This document shows positions 28,603 to 37,393 of a stretch of 64,000 nt of DNA, piece by piece. The stretch spans positions 1 through 64,000 of the forward strand of contig NZ_JAGHQP010000002.1 of assembly GCF_017744255.1 (NCBI RefSeq), given 5' to 3'. Origin of the DNA: Brevundimonas sp. A19_0. GTDB taxonomy: Bacteria > Pseudomonadota > Alphaproteobacteria > Caulobacterales > Caulobacteraceae. A model generated the notes under the pieces. It was given only the letters and a program-made list of their open reading frames with translations, was not told the origin of the DNA and did no database searches. Each line of letters starts with the position of its first letter. Positions within the stretch are counted from its first letter, which is position 1. Both the position numbers and the translations under genes were made by a program.

Positions 28603-31215
28603 TCAAAGGCGCCACCAGCCGCGCTTGGGCTTGGGCGGCGGGGCCGTGATCTGGTTCGGATCATTGGCCAGGATTTCCTCGACATCGACCGTCTTGCGTG
28701 GCGGGGCGGCAGGCGTGACCTCGACGTCTTCGGCGGTCTGCGGCGCGGGGTCCGCCTCCACGGCAACCGGCTCGACCTCGGCCGGTTCGGCCTCGACCGA
28801 CTCCGTCGCGATGTCGGGCGAGACAGCCGTTTCCGCCGTGGCATCGACCTCGGCATCGACGGTGTCCGGCGTTTCCGTGGCCTCGACCGGCGCGGCCTTG
28901 CGGCGCACGCGGCGACGCTTGGGCGCGGCTTCCTCGGCGGCCGGGGCATCGGGCGTCACCGGCACCGAGGGCGCATCCTCTTCCGAGGGCGCGGCGATCG
29001 CGGTGTCGACCGGATCCTCGTCGATCATGCCCTCGTTCGAGGCGCGGGCCTCGGCACGCGGGCTGGCACCGTCGGACCCGTTCCGGTCCCGACCGCGGCC
29101 GCGACGGCGGCGACGGCGACGACCGCCCTCGCGCTCACCCTCGGCATCGTCGTTCGAGGCCTGGACGGCCGGACGCTCGGTCCGCTCGGCTTTCGGCTCG
29201 CTGTCGTCGCCATCCCCGTGCGGGTTGAGCGGGTCGAACCAGACGAACGGATCGGACAGGTCCGGCGTGCGACCGCGCACCCAGGCAAAGCCGTCGCGCT
29301 CGGTGTCCTCGCGGACCCGGCGACCACCGCGACGACCCCGACGGCGGCGGCGGCCTCCGTCCTCGCTGTCGTCCTCGGTCGCGGCCTCGACCGCCGGTCC
29401 GCGCTGACGGCCCCGGCCGCGGCCGCGACGGCCGCTCGAGCGGTCCCCGTCCTCGTGCTCGTTCTCGCTCTCGTCTTCGCCACCGGCCTCGGCGGCGTCG
29501 AGCTCTTCGTCCTCGTCCTCGTCGTCGAAATCGTCGTCGGCGAAGTCATCCATCGGCGCGTCGTCGACCGGCAGGGCGTCGGCCTCGGGCGCGACAAAGT
29601 CCGGATCGGAGGTCAGGCGCTCGACCTTGTAGTCGCCCTGGGCCAGGCTCTCGTCGACCGAGACCATGACCACCACGCCGCGCGTGCGGGCCAGCGCGTC
29701 CAGATAGTCGCGCTTGTGGTTCAGGATGTAGAGGGCGACCGCCAGCGGCACCTTCAGGCCGACGGTGCCGGCGCCGTTCTTGCCGGCCTCGATGTCGACG
29801 GCACGCAGCATCATCAGGGCGGCGGATTCCGGCGAGCGGACCCGACCGGCGCCCTGACAGTGCGGACAGACCTCGGTCGCGCCCTCGATCACACCCAGGC
29901 GGCGGCGCTGGCGGCTGATTTCCATCAGTCCGAAGTCCGAGATCCGGCCCATCTGGATGCGGGCACGGTCCTTGGCCAGCGCGTCCTTCATGACCTTTTC
30001 GACGGAGCGGTTGTTCTTCGACTCATCCATGTCGATGAAGTCGATGACGATCAGACCGGCCAGGTCGCGCAGGCGCAGCTGGCGGGCGGCCTCGGCCGCG
30101 GCCTCCAGATTGGTCTTGTAGGCGGTCTGCTCGACGTTACGTTCCTTGGTCGCGCGACCCGAGTTCACGTCGATGGCGACCAGCGCCTCGGTCTGGTTGA
30201 TGACCAGATAGCCGCCGGACTTCAGCGGCACGACCGGCTGGTGGATCTGGGTCAGCAGATCCTCGATGCCGTTCGCGGCGAACAGCGGCTTGGAGCCCCG
30301 GTAAAGGTGAACCTTCCTGGCCTGGGCGGGCATCAGCACGCGCATGAAGTCGCGCGCCTGCTTCCAGCCCTCATAGCCCTCGACCTGGATGCCGTCGAAA
30401 TCCTTGTCGAACATGTCGCGCACGGCACGGCGGACCAGGTTCTCTTCCTCATAGATCAGCGACGGGGCGTTCGAGCTGAGGGTCGTCTCGCGGATCGTCT
30501 CCCACAGGCGCAGCAGATATTCGTAGTCGCGCTTGATCTCGGCCTTGGTGCGCTTGGCGCCGGCGGTCCGGATGATCAGGCCCATGCCGTGCGGCACGTC
30601 CAGCGCCGAGGCGGCGGCCTTCAGGCGCTTGCGGTCGGCGGCATTGGTGATCTTGCGCGAGATGCCGCCACCCTTGCCGGTGTTGGGCATCAGCACGCAG
30701 TAGCGGCCGGCCAGCGACAGCCAGGTGGTCAGGGCCGCGCCCTTGGCCCCGCGCTCGTCCTTGACGACCTGCACCAGCAGGATCTGGCGGCGGCGGATGA
30801 CGTCCTGGATCTTGTAGCGCCGCATCAGGCGCCGCTTCAGGCGCTCCTCGTCGGCCAGGGCGCCGTCGCTGTCGTGTTCCTCGTCGACCTCGCGCAGTTC
30901 GCCGTCGTCGGCCTCATCCTCGGACGAGGAGTTCGACAGCTCGGCCATGATGGCCTCCCGGTCGGCGACCGGGATCTGGTAGTAGTCGGGGTGGATTTCG
31001 TTGAAAGCCAGGAAGCCGTGGCGGTTGCCGCCGTATTCGACGAAGGCGGCCTGGAGGCTGGGTTCTACCCGTGTGACCTTGGCCAGATAGATGTTGCCGC
31101 GAAGCTGGCGCCGCGCCCGGGATTCAAAGTCGAATTCCTCAACCTGGCGAGATTCCACGATGGCGACGCGGGTCTCCTCGGCATGGGCCGCGTCGATAAG
31201 CATTGTCTTGGACAT
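28603..31215 (-). CDS. rne: ribonuclease E
   Basis: An 870-residue endoribonuclease and degradosome scaffold. S1 RNA-binding domain near residues 35-130, interrupted by an acidic insert (SSSEDEADDGELREVDEEHD). DNase-I-like catalytic domain with LVAIDVNSGR and LIVIDFIDMDE (metal-binding Asp). Zn-link CPHCQGAG. A long charged tail with acidic and Arg-rich patches follows. The extreme C-terminus PKRGWWRL contains the GWW motif that binds PNPase in Caulobacter crescentus. The ATG at 31215 follows AGGAAAG. Preceded by a long gene-free leader. Confidence 0.97.
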   Translation of the reverse strand: MSKTMLIDAAHAEETRVAIVESRQVEEFDFESRARRQLRGNIYLAKVTRVEPSLQAAFVEYGGNRHGFLAFNEIHPDYYQIPVADREAIMAELSNSSSEDEADDGELREVDEEHDSDGALADEERLKRRLMRRYKIQDVIRRRQILLVQVVKDERGAKGAALTTWLSLAGRYCVLMPNTGKGGGISRKITNAADRKRLKAAASALDVPHGMGLIIRTAGAKRTKAEIKRDYEYLLRLWETIRETTLSSNAPSLIYEEENLVRRAVRDMFDKDFDGIQVEGYEGWKQARDFMRVLMPAQARKVHLYRGSKPLFAANGIEDLLTQIHQPVVPLKSGGYLVINQTEALVAIDVNSGRATKERNVEQTAYKTNLEAAAEAARQLRLRDLAGLIVIDFIDMDESKNNRSVEKVMKDALAKDRARIQMGRISDFGLMEISRQRRRLGVIEGATEVCPHCQGAGRVRSPESAALMMLRAVDIEAGKNGAGTVGLKVPLAVALYILNHKRDYLDALARTRGVVVMVSVDESLAQGDYKVERLTSDPDFVAPEADALPVDDAPMDDFADDDFDDEDEDEELDAAEAGGEDESENEHEDGDRSSGRRGRGRGRQRGPAVEAATEDDSEDGGRRRRRGRRGGRRVREDTERDGFAWVRGRTPDLSDPFVWFDPLNPHGDGDDSEPKAERTERPAVQASNDDAEGEREGGRRRRRRRGRGRDRNGSDGASPRAEARASNEGMIDEDPVDTAIAAPSEEDAPSVPVTPDAPAAEEAAPKRRRVRRKAAPVEATETPDTVDAEVDATAETAVSPDIATESVEAEPAEVEPVAVEADPAPQTAEDVEVTPAAPPRKTVDVEEILANDPNQITAPPPKPKRGWWRL

Positions 31216-31683
31216 AAAGGGTCTTTCCTGGGCGCGCCGGTCCCCGCCCGTCGGGACGTGTCCCGACCGGTCGAGCGGCTCGCCGATTGAAATGAGGGGG
31301 GTGGGCCAGGAGGAACCTCGCGCAAACGGTCATGCCGTCTGCTGAGCGGACAGGTTCGGTCTCCGGATTCGAGCGGGTCGAAAGGCCCATGGTCGTGCGT
31401 GTTCCTGGAACGCGGTCTGCGTCGGTCAGTCTGCCATTCGTCGGCATCCGCCATCCGCGAGGCCGGTTCCGCCCTGTCGTCCGTCGGTCGGGCCGTGCGG
31501 GCGTCAGAAGGGTGGGATCGGGGCTGCCGGTCAAAGGTCCCGCTCGGGGCGGGCCGCAACCACAGCACCTGAACAATAGGGGGCCTCTGACGGAATTGAA
31601 AGGCGAATGGTCTTAACGGAATCCTCAGAGGCCTGTGTCATCCCTGATCGAGACCGGAAATACGGGCTTTTGGTTACGACAGA
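31216..31683. other. 468-bp divergent intergenic region between rne and amidase
   Basis: No convincing gene: short open frames here are Arg/Ser-rich and typical of chance GC-rich frames. It must hold the promoters for rne (leftward) and the amidase (rightward). A hairpin lies close to the rne start (31250-31267). Long rne leaders mediate autoregulation in enterobacteria; the length here makes a similar role possible but nothing in the sequence proves it. Confidence 0.6.
31250..31267 (-). promoter_or_regulatory. hairpin in the rne leader
   Basis: GTCGGGAC and GTCCCGAC face each other across two bases, giving a 7-bp stem with a CGTG loop once hairpin geometry is allowed for. It sits 34 bases upstream of the rne start codon, not followed by a T-run, so a leader structure or protein site is more likely than a terminator. 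Confidence 0.4.
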
Positions 31684-32928
31684 ATGCGTGCGCGTCTGAA
31701 ATTCGATCTCGCCGGGTGGCGAGCCAGGGAATGGGCCATGACGGCCCTGGCCTTTGTCGTCATCTGCATGTTGATCCTGACGGCGGGGCGCGGCTTTGCC
31801 CTCGGCGTGGACGGCGAGATCCTGCGCGTCCGCTTTGGTGGCGATGCCCAGCGCACCCGCGTGGTCGTCGATCTGGAAGCCTCGACGCGCGGCACGGTGG
31901 TCGATGACGGCGGCGATGGCCGTGTGGTCGTTGACCTCGACGGCGTGCGTGCCGGCCGTGGCCAGACGGGGCAGGGGACGGGGCTCGTCCGCGCCTACCA
32001 GGTCGCCCAGACCGGCAGCCGCTCGCGAATCGAGCTGGTTCTGGCCTCGGGCGTCGAGATCGAGCGCCGCTTCCTGCTGTCGCCCGGCGACGGCGTCGAC
32101 CACTATCGCTATGTCATCGACCTGAAGGCCACCGGCGCACCGCAGCCCCGCACGGCCGAGTCGCGCCGCGCCCGGGTGGCCACGCCGCCGCCGCCCTCGC
32201 GCTCGGGCGACCGCCGCCCGCTGATCGTCATCGATCCCGGCCATGGCGGCCACGACCCCGGCGCCCTCGGCCAGCAGTCGCGGGAGAGCGCCATCACCCT
32301 GGCCGCCGGACTGGCGCTCAAGGCCGAGCTGGAGCGCACCGGCCGCTACCGCGTCATCATGACCCGCCAGACCGACGTCTATGTGGGCCTGCCCCGCCGC
32401 GTCGAGATCGCCCGTCAGGCCGGCGCCGACCTGTTCATCTCGCTGCACGCCGATGCCGGTGGCGACCCCGCGACCCGGGGCGCCAGTGTCTACACCCTGT
32501 CCGAACAGGGCGCGGGGCGTGCCGTGCGCGAGTTTACCGGCCGCGATGACTGGCACCGCGAGCTGCACCTGCCCGGTCAGGACCCGTCGGTCGACCGCAT
32601 CCTGCTGGACATGACCCAGCGCTCGACCCAGAACCGCTCGGCCCAGTTCGCCCGCAACCTGCTGTCCGAGATCGAGCGCACCGGCCACCCCTTGCTGCGG
32701 CGCAGCCACCGCGACGCCGGTCTGGCGGTGCTGCTGGCCCCCGATGTGCCCGCCGTCCTGCTGGAAATGGGCTTTGTCACCAATCCCGAGGATGAGCGCG
32801 TCCTGATGGACGAACGTCGCCGTCGCGAACTGATGCGCGGTGTGGTGCAGGGCATCGACCAGTATTTCACCACCCTGGCCTCGCCGGCCCAGTATGCGGG
32901 CACGCCCCAGGCCGGCGGCAATCGCTGA
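31684..32928 (+). CDS. amiC: N-acetylmuramoyl-L-alanine amidase (AmiC type)
   Basis: Periplasmic zinc amidase of 414 residues that splits septal peptidoglycan stem peptides. N-terminal export segment (MTALAFVVICMLILTAGRGFAL), an AMIN domain (about residues 38-150; EILRVRFGGDAQRTRVVVDL) that targets septal wall, and an Amidase_3 domain with VIDPGHGGHDPGALG, the acidic ligand in RESAITLA, SLHADAGGDPATRGA and LLEMGFVTNPED. It precedes PBP1A by 92 bases on the same strand, a sensible pairing of wall hydrolysis and synthesis. Confidence 0.94.
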   Translation: MRARLKFDLAGWRAREWAMTALAFVVICMLILTAGRGFALGVDGEILRVRFGGDAQRTRVVVDLEASTRGTVVDDGGDGRVVVDLDGVRAGRGQTGQGTGLVRAYQVAQTGSRSRIELVLASGVEIERRFLLSPGDGVDHYRYVIDLKATGAPQPRTAESRRARVATPPPPSRSGDRRPLIVIDPGHGGHDPGALGQQSRESAITLAAGLALKAELERTGRYRVIMTRQTDVYVGLPRRVEIARQAGADLFISLHADAGGDPATRGASVYTLSEQGAGRAVREFTGRDDWHRELHLPGQDPSVDRILLDMTQRSTQNRSAQFARNLLSEIERTGHPLLRRSHRDAGLAVLLAPDVPAVLLEMGFVTNPEDERVLMDERRRRELMRGVVQGIDQYFTTLASPAQYAGTPQAGGNR

Positions 32929-33020
32929 GACGGCCGACCGGTCTGCCCCATGCGCGCAAGACCTTTCGCCGGGGAGCGACGCGGGCTAAACCCTCCGGAC
33001 GGGTCCTGTCGGAGTAAGCG

Positions 33021-35432
33021 GTGAAGATAGCCGAACGTTGGTTCGTGATGGCGGGGATCGGCCTTCTGGGCGCGATCGCCCTGGCTGGTCTGGTGGTCAC
33101 CGTCTATGCGGCGTGGCTGTTCCACGACCTGCCCGATGCGACCGAGCTGGCCGACTATCGTCCGGCCACGGCCACGCGCGTCTATGCGGGCGACGGCACC
33201 CTGATCGGCGAGTTCTCCGAGGAACGCCGCATCTATGTCTCCTTCGAACAGATTCCGCCGGTGGTCATTCAGGCCTTCCTGGCCGCCGAGGACCGCAACT
33301 TCTTCACCCACGGCGGTGTGGACGTGTCCGGCCTCGGCCGGGCCATGTTCAAGAACGTCTTCAATGTCGTGACGGGACGGCGCCTCGAGGGCGGATCGAC
33401 CATCACCCAGCAGGTCGCCAAGAACATCCTGCTGACCAATGAGACCAGCGTGAACCGCAAGCTGAAGGAAGCCATCCTGTCCAGCCGGCTGGAGGCCACC
33501 CTCAGCAAGGAACAGATCATCGAGCTGTACCTGAACGAGATCTATCTGGGCTACCGGTCGTACGGGATCGCCTCGGCGGCCTACAACTATTTCGGCAAGT
33601 CGCTGGACCAGCTGACGGCCGACGAGGCTGCCTTCCTCGCGGCCCTTCCCAAGGGGCCGACCAACTATCACCCCAAACGGTATCCCGAGGCCGCCAAGGC
33701 CCGCCGGGACTGGGTGCTGGGTGAAATGGCCGACAACCGCGCCCTGACACCCCAGGAACTGGCGGCCGCCCGCGCCCGCCCGCTGGTCACCCAGGACGCC
33801 CCGCGCCGGGCCCAGTACCGCGACGCCGACTACTTCGTCGAGGAAGCCCGTCGCCAGGCCATCGCCGAATACGGGGCCCAGGCCATCAATGCCGGCGGCT
33901 ATTATCTGCGGACCACGCTGGATCCGACGCTTCAGACGGCCGCCCGTGACGCGCTGATGACCGGCCTTGAGACCTACGACCGCCGCCACGGCTGGCGCGG
34001 GCCCTGGGGCACGACCGACTTCTCGGAAGGCTGGGAAGAACAGGCGCTCAAGGAGACCGCCCCGCCCGAGCGTCGCGCCTGGCAGGCCGCCGCCGTCGAG
34101 AGCGTCTCGGGCAACACCGTCCGGGTGCGTCTGGCGGGCGACGGCAGCGCCGGCACCCTGGTTCCGGCCGATGCGGCCTGGGCCAATGCGCGCAAGCAGC
34201 TTCAGCGCGGCGACCTGATTTTCGTCGAGCCCCGGGGTGACCAGTACGCCCTGAAGCAGATCCCCGCGGTGAACGGCGCCCTCGTCGCCATGGACCCCCA
34301 GACCGGCCGGGTGCTGGCCATGGTCGGCGGCTATTCCTATGCCCTGTCCAGCTTCAACCGCGCCACCCAGGCCCGGCGCCAGCCCGGCTCGGCCTTCAAG
34401 CCCATCGTCTATGCCGCGGCCCTCGAGGGTGACTTTACCCCGGCCTCGGTCATCGACGACGCGCCGATCAGTTTCGCAGGCGGGCCGAACGGCACCCGCT
34501 GGAGCCCGGAAAACTACAGCCGGCAATATTACGGACCCCAGACCCTGCGTCGTGGGCTGGAACTGTCGCGGAACGTCATGACCGTGCGTCTGGCCGACAA
34601 GGTCGGCATGCCCCGGATCATCGATCTGGCGTCGCGCATGGGCGTGGCCGATGATCTGCAGCCGAACCTGTCGGTGTCGCTGGGGGCCGGCGAGACCACC
34701 CCTTATGACCTGACCGCCGCCTATGCCGCCTTCGTCAACGGGGGGCGCCGCGTCGAGCCGTATCTGATCGAGCTGATCCAGGACCGGAACGGCGAGACCA
34801 TCTTCAACGCCGATGACCGCACCTGCCGCGAGTGCACCCGCGGGTTCAGCGGTCAGGAGTCGCCCCGGCTGGAGCCGCGCGGCGAGCAGGTGATCGATCC
34901 CATCACCGCCTATCAGGTCAGCTCCATGCTGGAAGGCGTGGTCCAGCGCGGTACGGCCGCCAGCGCCCGGGGCCTCGGCCGCTGGGTCGGCGGCAAGACC
35001 GGCACGACCAATGAATACCGCTCGGCCTGGTTCGTGGGCTTCACCACGGACATCGTCGTCGGCGTCTTCATCGGCTTTGACGACAACCGCTCGCTGGGCA
35101 GTGGCGAGGCCGGGGCAGCGACCGCCGTGCCCGTGTTCAACGCCTTCATGCAGGAAGCGCTGAAGGAATATCCGGCGCGCCCGTTCCTGAAGCCGAAGAA
35201 TGCCGTGTTCCGCACCGTCAACGGCATCGAGGAAGCCTTCCGCCCCGGCACCGAGCGTCGCCGTGAGGAACCTACCCGCGAGCCGGAAACCCCGACGGGG
35301 CCGCAGAACTACAACGACATCATCCGGCGTGAGCAGGAGGAAAAGGCCCGTGAGGACTCGACTCCCGCCCCCCCGACCACCCCGCCGCCGCCTCGCAAGG
35401 AGCCGGCCGAGGACTTGAGCGGACTCTACTGA
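33021..35432 (+). CDS. PBP1A-family bifunctional penicillin-binding protein
   Basis: Class A PBP of 803 residues. One N-terminal membrane helix (GIGLLGAIALAGLVVTVYAAW). GT51 glycosyltransferase motifs: AAEDRNFFTHGGVD with catalytic Glu, EGGSTITQQVAKN and LSKEQIIELYLNEIYLG. Transpeptidase motifs: SxxK in GSAFKPIVYA, SRNVMT, and GGKTGTTNEY. The C-terminal tail is Pro/Glu/Arg-rich. Start is GTG at 33021 after GGAG. Makes and cross-links peptidoglycan at the inner membrane. A terminator follows. Confidence 0.96.
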   Translation: MKIAERWFVMAGIGLLGAIALAGLVVTVYAAWLFHDLPDATELADYRPATATRVYAGDGTLIGEFSEERRIYVSFEQIPPVVIQAFLAAEDRNFFTHGGVDVSGLGRAMFKNVFNVVTGRRLEGGSTITQQVAKNILLTNETSVNRKLKEAILSSRLEATLSKEQIIELYLNEIYLGYRSYGIASAAYNYFGKSLDQLTADEAAFLAALPKGPTNYHPKRYPEAAKARRDWVLGEMADNRALTPQELAAARARPLVTQDAPRRAQYRDADYFVEEARRQAIAEYGAQAINAGGYYLRTTLDPTLQTAARDALMTGLETYDRRHGWRGPWGTTDFSEGWEEQALKETAPPERRAWQAAAVESVSGNTVRVRLAGDGSAGTLVPADAAWANARKQLQRGDLIFVEPRGDQYALKQIPAVNGALVAMDPQTGRVLAMVGGYSYALSSFNRATQARRQPGSAFKPIVYAAALEGDFTPASVIDDAPISFAGGPNGTRWSPENYSRQYYGPQTLRRGLELSRNVMTVRLADKVGMPRIIDLASRMGVADDLQPNLSVSLGAGETTPYDLTAAYAAFVNGGRRVEPYLIELIQDRNGETIFNADDRTCRECTRGFSGQESPRLEPRGEQVIDPITAYQVSSMLEGVVQRGTAASARGLGRWVGGKTGTTNEYRSAWFVGFTTDIVVGVFIGFDDNRSLGSGEAGAATAVPVFNAFMQEALKEYPARPFLKPKNAVFRTVNGIEEAFRPGTERRREEPTREPETPTGPQNYNDIIRREQEEKAREDSTPAPPTTPPPPRKEPAEDLSGLY

Positions 35433-35454
35433 CGCTCTAGGTAGCTGCCATGGC

Positions 35455-35485
35455 GCGCACCCGGCCCCGGTCGGGTGCGCCTTTT
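35455..35485 (+). terminator. terminator between PBP1A gene and prfB
   Basis: Nine-base stem GCGCACCCG/CGGGTGCGC (35455-35463 and 35472-35480) with an eight-base loop followed by CTTTT. It separates the PBP1A transcript from prfB, whose start is 22 bases downstream. Confidence 0.85.
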
Positions 35486-35507
35486 CATCAGATCGCAGGA
35501 GTAGGCG

Positions 35508-36630
35508 ATGAGAGCGGATGTCGAGGCCCTGAAGGCCGACATCGAGCAGAGCGTGGCTCTGCTCAGGAGGCGTCTTTGACTGGGATGTCGCCCTACGGAA
35601 ACTGGATGAGCTGAATGCCCGGGTCGAGGACCCGACGCTCTGGGATGACCCCGATCAGGCCCAGGCCGTCAGCCGCGAGCGGTCCCAGCTCGAGGCCCGC
35701 GTCAACACGGTTCGCGAGATGGAATCGGGTCTGGAGGAGGGCGTGATGCTCTCGGAAATGGCCGACGAGGAAGGCGACGAGGCCACCTATCAGGAGGCCG
35801 TCGATCAGCTGAAGGCCATCAAGGAACGCGCCGCCCGCGCCGAGCTGGAGGCCCTGCTGTCCGGCGAGGCCGACGGCAATGACGCCTATCTGGAAGTGAA
35901 CTCCGGCGCCGGCGGCACCGAGTCGAACGACTGGGCCGGCATGCTGCTGCGCATGTACACGCGCTGGGCCAAGGCCCACGGCTATGAGGTTGAGCTGCAG
36001 GAAGAGACCTCGGGCGAACAGGCCGGCATCAAGTCCGCCACCGTCCAGATCTCGGGCCCCAACGCCTATGGCTGGCTCAAGTCCGAATCCGGCGTGCACA
36101 GGCTGGTCCGTATCAGTCCGTATGATGCGGCGGCCAAGCGCCACACCAGCTTCGCCTCGATCGGAGTGTCGCCGGTGGTCGATGACACCATCGAGATCGA
36201 CATCAACCCGGCCGACGTCCGAACCGATACCTACCGCGCCTCGGGCGCCGGCGGTCAGCACATCAACAAGACGGACTCGGCCGTGCGTCTGACCCACGTG
36301 CCGACCAACACAGTCGTCGCCTGTCAGGCCGGTCGGTCGCAGCACCAGAACCGCGAACAGGCGTGGAAGATGCTGCGTGCGCGGCTCTACGAGCTGGAGC
36401 TGCAGAAGCGCGAGGCTGCGGCCCAGGCGCTGGCCGACGCCAAGACCGACATCGGCTGGGGCCACCAGATCCGCTCCTACGTCCTGCAGCCCTATCAGAT
36501 GGTCAAGGACCTGCGGACCAATGTCGAAACCTCGGACACCGACGGGGTCCTGAACGGCGATCTGGACGCCTTCATGGGCGCCGCGCTGGCGGCCCGGGTG
36601 GGCGAGACACGCGAGGGCGCCGACAGCTGA
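35508..36630 (+). CDS. prfB: peptide chain release factor 2 (programmed +1 frameshift)
   Basis: RF2, reading UGA and UAA. Translation from ATG 35508 (AGGAG upstream) gives [20 protein letters not shown] and three more residues, then an in-frame TGA at 35577-35579. Skipping T35577 continues as [19 protein letters not shown] to 36630, 373 residues in all. The coding region is join(35508..35576, 35578..36630); it is not a pseudogene. The GGQ peptidyl-hydrolysis loop is [14 protein letters not shown]. The codon-reading tripeptide, SPF in E. coli, is SPY here ([11 protein letters not shown]). Downstream lies a large palindromic region before the convergent bactofilin gene. Confidence 0.97.
35565..35580 (+). 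promoter_or_regulatory. RF2 autoregulatory frameshift signal
   Basis: AGGAGG (35565-35570), a three-base spacer CGT, the slippery codon CTT (35574-35576), then TGA and C. The geometry is that of the known prfB signal, in which the internal Shine-Dalgarno sequence pulls the ribosome forward one base when RF2 is scarce and the UGA is decoded slowly. This gives negative feedback on RF2 level. Confidence 0.97.
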
Positions 36631-36634
36631 TACG

Positions 36635-36794
36635 AAAAACGGGGCCAGAGCCTGATCGTTCGAGACAGAACCCCTGCTGGGTTCTGACGAGAGCGTGAAT
36701 CAGGCTCTCGCATAATACTGGAGCCTGATTCACCGCATCGGCGGGATCGCGAAAGCGATCCCTTCTCAGCGGATCAGGCTCCTGGCCCCGTTTT
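36635..36794. repeat. nested palindromic element between prfB and bactofilin
   Basis: Outer arms AAAACGGGGCCAG (36636-36648) and CTGGCCCCGTTTT (36782-36794) pair, extended inward by AGCCTGATC/GATCAGGCT with one bulged base. Inside are CAGAACCC/GGGTTCTG (36666-36686), a perfect 13-bp pair GTGAATCAGGCTC/GAGCCTGATTCAC (36695-36707, 36721-36733) and GGGATCGC-GAAA-GCGATCCC (36743-36762). The 8-mer AGCCTGAT occurs four times in alternating orientation, so alternative foldings are possible. With A- and T-runs on the outer arms it can act as a bidirectional terminator. Confidence 0.88.
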
Positions 36795-36817
36795 GGTATC
36801 CAACGAAAAGGTCGCTG

Positions 36818-37393
36818 CTAGTTGGACGACATGTCGATCCGTTGCGGCGCATCGGCCTGCGGGACCGGCTGCGGCGCCTGGGGCGCGACGGCGGGCTGGG
36901 CCGAAGGACGCGGCGCGGCGGACTGGGCGGAGGGTGCCGGATTGCGGGTGCCCTGGATGCAGCGGCCCTGAAAATAGGCGCCGATGTCGATCGACAGCTG
37001 TTCGGCGGTGATGTCGCCATCGACATAGGCGGTCGAGATCAGCTTGACCTGCTTGCCCGAGACGGCGCCGACGATCCGGCCGCGCACCTCGACATAGTCG
37101 GCGCTGACGCTGCCCTCGATCGCGCCGGTCTCGCCGACGATCAGACGGCCGACCTTCACATCGCCCTTGATCTGGCCGTCGACCTGCAGGTCGCCCGAGC
37201 CCGAGACATTGCCGTCGAACTTCAGATCCGCCGACAGGGTCGACAGATTGCGTGCGGGCTGGGCCTGCGGGGCCGGGGCGGCCGGACGGGGCTGGGCCGA
37301 CTGGGTCGACTGCGGGGCCTGCGGCATGTCGGGCAGCGGCGGGATCGACGGCACCGACGAGGGCTTGGCGGGCGATTTGGACTTATTGAACAA
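36818..37393 (-). CDS. bactofilin
   Basis: A 191-residue cytoskeletal protein. Pro/Ala/Gln-rich N-terminal tail (residues 1-48), then the bactofilin beta-helix core (LSADLKFDGNVSGSGDLQVD, GAIEGSVSADYVEVRGRIVG, LISTAYVDGDITAEQLSI), then a Pro/Ala-rich tail. It polymerises without nucleotide and recruits wall enzymes. The start is TTG at 37393 with GGAG seven bases upstream, inside the end of the M23 gene (11-base overlap), so the two are translationally coupled, matching known bactofilin-M23 partnerships. Confidence 0.94.
   Translation of the reverse strand: MFNKSKSPAKPSSVPSIPPLPDMPQAPQSTQSAQPRPAAPAPQAQPARNLSTLSADLKFDGNVSGSGDLQVDGQIKGDVKVGRLIVGETGAIEGSVSADYVEVRGRIVGAVSGKQVKLISTAYVDGDITAEQLSIDIGAYFQGRCIQGTRNPAPSAQSAAPRPSAQPAVAPQAPQPVPQADAPQRIDMSSN

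Noticed and set aside
29218-31290. 690-codon rightward open frame opposite rne
   Set aside because: rne has all catalytic motifs in the other strand; the opposite frame is a mirror of its codons.
32577-34526. 649-codon leftward open frame opposite amiC and PBP1A
   Set aside because: Both sense genes are complete with catalytic motifs; the antisense is a composition artefact.
35508-35579. prfB as a pseudogene because of the early in-frame TGA
   Set aside because: The TGA lies in the canonical AGGAGG-N3-CTT-TGA-C frameshift context with the rest of RF2 intact.
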